Origin: Candidatus Kappaea frigidicola
GTDB lineage: Bacteria > Omnitrophota > Gorgyraeia > JAGLLT01
DNA: 8,057 nucleotides
Assembly: GCA_030765555.1 (NCBI GenBank)
Contig: JAVCCI010000061.1
Span: forward strand, 1-8,057
Reading direction: 5' to 3'
Part shown: positions 5,534 to 8,057 of the stretch, one piece after another
How the letters are laid out: each line of letters opens with the position of its first letter
Position numbering within the stretch: the stretch's first letter is position 1
Notes under the pieces: generated by a model
Told to the model about the DNA's origin: nothing
The model's database searches: none
The model's input: the letters and a program-made list of their open reading frames with translations, nothing else
Program-made: the position numbers and the translations under genes

Positions 5534-7225
5534 GATTTTTTTAAGATGCAAAGCTGCATTTGTTATTGCAATTTCTTCTTTTTTATTGTTTTGTCTATAT
5601 TTAATTTCAACATTACCCTTTTCTAAGCCTCTGGAGCCAATTATGATCTGAACTGGAACACCTATTAAATCTGCATCTTTGAACTTCACCCCAGCCTGGA
5701 TCTTTCTATCATCATAAAGGATGTCAAATCCATCAAGACTTAATTCATTATAGAGGCTATCGGCAATTGAGAGAGCTTCTTTGCTATCATCTAAAAGCAA
5801 TATTTGAGCTTTAAAGGGAGATATCTCTTGAGGCCAAACAATTCCTTTATCATCATGATTAAGCTCAATAATGGCTGCTAAAACTCTATTTACTCCTATT
5901 CCATAACAACCCATTATTATAGGTTGTTCTTTACCATTTTTATCAATAAATTTAGCATTTAAACTCTCGGTGTATTTAGTGCCCAATTTAAATATATGCC
6001 CAACTTCCATAGACCTTTTGATTTCAATTTGTTTTCCACATTTTGGACATAGATCATCAACATCTGCATAACGCAAGTCATAAAATGAATCTACTTTGAA
6101 ATCCCTCTTTAAATTTACGTTTGCAATGTGCTTATCTTTCTTATTGGCTCCTGCAATAACATTAGACATATTTTCAATAAGTGTATCCGCTACTATTTTG
6201 ATACCTTTTAAACCAACTGGTCCGCTGAATCCAACTGGGCCACCAGTTATACTCTCTATTTCTTTATCATCAGCCAATCTTAACCGCTCAACATTAAGAG
6301 CCTTAATAAGCTTAGCCTCATTTAAACGTTTATCTCCCCGCACTAAAACTGCAACATAATCATCATCAGCTTTATAAATTAATGTTTTAATTAGGCTAGA
6401 TTCTGGCACCTTAAGAGCTTTGGCAACAACTTCAACTGTTATTTTATTGGGTGTATCTATTTCTTCAATAGCTAACGCTTTTTCTTTCCTTTTAGCTTCA
6501 TTTGTTACTGAAGGTGCGGCCTCGAGACTAGCTGCATAATCACATTCTAAACATTTTACTATCACATCTTCACCACTATCAGAAATAACCATAAACTCAG
6601 CTGATTCCTTACCGCCCATCATTCCGGGATCTGCTTCCACTATTATATAATCCAGGCCACATTCATCCATAATCTTACAATATGCTTCCTGCATCTTTTT
6701 GTAACTCTCATCTAAACTTTTTTCATCTACATCAAAACTATAAGCATCTTTCATGATGAATTCTTTTGACCTAATTACTCCAAATCGCGGTCGGGGTTCG
6801 TCTCTGAATTTACTTTGTATCTGATATAGAATAAGTGGCATCTGTTTATACGATTTAATGTCACCCTGGATTAAAGTTGTAATAATCTCTTCATGAGTAG
6901 GGCCTAAAACCATTTTGTTCCCATGTCTATCAGTAAACGAAAACCCCACATCATCAATCAATGTCACATCTCTACCCGTTTTCTGCCATATTTCTAAAGG
7001 ATGTAATGCGGGCAAAAAAACCTCTAAGGCATCTTTCTCATTCATTGCACGACGAATAATATTCTCAACATTATTTAAAGCTTTTAAACCAAATGGCAAG
7101 TAAGAATATGTTCCGGCAGCAAGTTTTCTAATTAAACCTGCCCGAATCATCAGCTTATGACTCTGAGCTTCAGCCTCTTTGGGATTCTCCTTTAAGGTAG
7201 GTAAATAATAATTAGACCACCTCAT
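5522..7225 (-). CDS. proS: Proline--tRNA ligase, bacterial type with inserted editing domain
   Basis: This class II synthetase charges tRNA-Pro with proline and hydrolyses mischarged Ala-tRNA-Pro. The length of 567 residues matches the bacterial form with the INS domain (E. coli about 572). The catalytic core shows RKLAAGTYSYLPFG (33-46), the TxE loop GPTHEE (108-113), motif 2 FRDEPRPRFGVIRSKEFIMKDAYSF (140-164) and motif 3 GCYGIGVNR (439-447). The inserted YbaK-like editing domain spans about 225-385 and includes Lys280 in SLIKTL, which corresponds to the lysine important for editing in E. coli. Cys pairs C225/C228 and C393/C396 bracket the insertion and may bind zinc (inference). The anticodon-binding domain is about 470-567. 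The start overlaps the ispG stop in an ATGA arrangement, with AAAGGAG 5 bases upstream. Its last codons contain the -35 box of the rimP promoter. Confidence 0.97.
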   Translation of the reverse strand: MRWSNYYLPTLKENPKEAEAQSHKLMIRAGLIRKLAAGTYSYLPFGLKALNNVENIIRRAMNEKDALEVFLPALHPLEIWQKTGRDVTLIDDVGFSFTDRHGNKMVLGPTHEEIITTLIQGDIKSYKQMPLILYQIQSKFRDEPRPRFGVIRSKEFIMKDAYSFDVDEKSLDESYKKMQEAYCKIMDECGLDYIIVEADPGMMGGKESAEFMVISDSGEDVIVKCLECDYAASLEAAPSVTNEAKRKEKALAIEEIDTPNKITVEVVAKALKVPESSLIKTLIYKADDDYVAVLVRGDKRLNEAKLIKALNVERLRLADDKEIESITGGPVGFSGPVGLKGIKIVADTLIENMSNVIAGANKKDKHIANVNLKRDFKVDSFYDLRYADVDDLCPKCGKQIEIKRSMEVGHIFKLGTKYTESLNAKFIDKNGKEQPIIMGCYGIGVNRVLAAIIELNHDDKGIVWPQEISPFKAQILLLDDSKEALSIADSLYNELSLDGFDILYDDRKIQAGVKFKDADLIGVPVQIIIGSRGLEKGNVEIKYRQNNKKEEIAITNAALHLKKILTM

Positions 7226-8057
7226 TTTATCTCCTTTAAAAGTTCTTTCTTAGCTTCTTTAACATTTATTCTTTTTATAATTTTACCTTTTTTAAACATT
7301 GCCGCATACTTTTTACCGCAAGCAATACCCACATCAGCATGCCTGGCTTCTCCGGGACCGTTAACCTCACAACCCATAACAGCAACGGTTAAATCTTTTA
7401 TTGAAGGCTTTTTAATTGCCGCTTTTGCGACTGCCTCGGAAACTTCCCCAGCTATCTTAATTAAATTCACCTGACACCTGCCACATGTCGGACAAGATAT
7501 TACCTCTGGATAAAATCTTCTTAATTCAAGGCTTTGAAGTATCATTTTAGCTGTCTTAATCTCACTAACTGCCGAGTCTGTTAATGATACTCTAATAGTA
7601 TCACCAATGCCCTTTCTCAATAATGAGCCAATTCCCACTGAAGACTTAACCACAGAATTAACTCCCAGGCCTGTTGCCGTCACACCCAAATGCAATGGAT
7701 ACTTGGTTTTCTTAGCTAGTAACTCATTTACTTCAATAGTTGATAAAACATCGGATGTTTTAAGTGAAATTATTATATCATAAAAGCCTCTTTTTTCATA
7801 CTCACTTATATATCGCAGGCAATAACTAGCCATCTTACTTGCCAAGTTAGATTTATTATATTTAAAAGGCACTGAACCAGAGTTAAAACCTAACCTTAAA
7901 GGAAGTTTGGCTTTCTTTAAGGCTTTTACGGTTTCATCAATAGCCTTCTTATCTGTAATATTACCTGGATTAATCCTTATTTTATCAACTCCACTCTTAA
8001 TTGAGAGTAAAGCTAAGCGGTAATCAAAATGAATATCCGCAATAAGAGGTATTTTAA
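7222..8057 (-). CDS. ispG: 4-hydroxy-3-methylbut-2-enyl diphosphate synthase (IspG/GcpE), 3' part
   Basis: IspG carries out the reductive ring opening of MEcPP to HMBPP, the penultimate step of the MEP isoprenoid pathway, using a [4Fe-4S] cluster. The frame is open to the window edge: 277 residues are visible and roughly 80 N-terminal residues are missing. The fragment starts with PLIADIHFDYRLAL and VDKIRINPGN (residues 3-32), typical TIM-barrel segments. Cluster ligands are in CPTCGR (C188, C191) and GCEVNGPGEA (C229, with the conserved E236). RINPGN lies about 160 residues before CPTC, as in E. coli, so this is the two-domain form without the large insertion of plant, Chlamydia or Bacteroidetes enzymes. 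There are about six extra residues between C191 and C229 compared with E. coli, and two extra cysteines (C194, C246). A GTG at 7872 is an internal valine, not the start. The TGA stop overlaps the proS ATG. Confidence 0.96.
   Translation of the reverse strand, partial: KIPLIADIHFDYRLALLSIKSGVDKIRINPGNITDKKAIDETVKALKKAKLPLRLGFNSGSVPFKYNKSNLASKMASYCLRYISEYEKRGFYDIIISLKTSDVLSTIEVNELLAKKTKYPLHLGVTATGLGVNSVVKSSVGIGSLLRKGIGDTIRVSLTDSAVSEIKTAKMILQSLELRRFYPEVISCPTCGRCQVNLIKIAGEVSEAVAKAAIKKPSIKDLTVAVMGCEVNGPGEARHADVGIACGKKYAAMFKKGKIIKRINVKEAKKELLKEIK
7231..7237 (-). promoter_or_regulatory. Shine-Dalgarno site of proS
   Basis: AAAGGAG, the strongest ribosome binding site in the window, sits inside the last codons of ispG, 5 bases before the proS ATG. 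It fixes the proS start at 7225 and, with the ATGA overlap, points to coupled translation of ispG and proS. Confidence 0.85.

Noticed and set aside
6096..7103. Plus-strand open frames within proS (6096-6359 and 6915-7103).
   Set aside because: They are antisense to conserved ProRS regions and have no support beyond the absence of stop codons.
7226..7300. Possible T-box or other leader before proS (and before trpS at 1827-1848).
   Set aside because: proS overlaps ispG by 4 bases and trpS has only a 22-base gap, so there is no room for a T-box and no hairpin is present.
7870..7872. GTG in frame with ispG that would give a 216-residue protein beginning here.
   Set aside because: The frame stays open upstream to the window edge and encodes conserved IspG sequence (ADIHFDYRLAL, KIRINPGN). 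The GTG is an internal valine codon.

Overview
This window is a run of eight housekeeping genes, all on the minus strand, so the biological reading order runs from high to low coordinates: ispG (cut by the right edge), proS, rimP, nusA, infB, trpS, scpA and scpB (cut by the left edge after 19 codons). Coding density is very high. The largest gap is 75 bases (5447-5521, proS to rimP). Other junctions are a 4-base overlap or gaps of 2 to 22 bases. I see no tRNA or rRNA gene, mobile element, CRISPR array or other sign of recent transfer. The sequence is AT-rich throughout and looks homogeneous.

The organism is a bacterium: bacterial-type ProRS with an inserted editing domain, RimP/NusA/IF2, and ScpA/ScpB. 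It uses the MEP isoprenoid route (IspG). TrpRS carries a four-cysteine pattern matching the [4Fe-4S] TrpRS of Thermotoga maritima, and IspG is itself an iron-sulfur enzyme; both fit, but do not prove, an anaerobic lifestyle. The low-GC composition and the general look of the proteins suggest an uncultured lineage such as Omnitrophota or Elusimicrobiota. That is an impression, not a placement.

Layout. At the right, ispG and proS are translationally coupled through an ATGA overlap. In the 75-base gap after proS lie a near-consensus sigma-70-type promoter (TTGACA, 17-base spacer, TATACT), whose -35 box is inside the last proS codons, and then an intrinsic-terminator-like hairpin with a seven-base U tract ending 8 bases before the rimP start codon. 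Any transcript covering the whole rimP gene must pass through this hairpin. From rimP onward (rimP-nusA-infB-trpS-scpA-scpB) the genes are packed with no further terminator that I can see and probably form one operon.

The genes combine ribosome maturation (RimP), transcription elongation and termination (NusA), translation initiation (IF2), tRNA charging (ProRS, TrpRS), isoprenoid precursor synthesis (IspG) and chromosome condensation (ScpA/ScpB). rimP-nusA-infB is the widely conserved core. Here it is followed directly by trpS-scpA-scpB rather than the common rbfA/truB. I found no undescribed system. The observations most worth a second look are the promoter-then-terminator leader ahead of nusA and the iron-sulfur cysteine motif in TrpRS.
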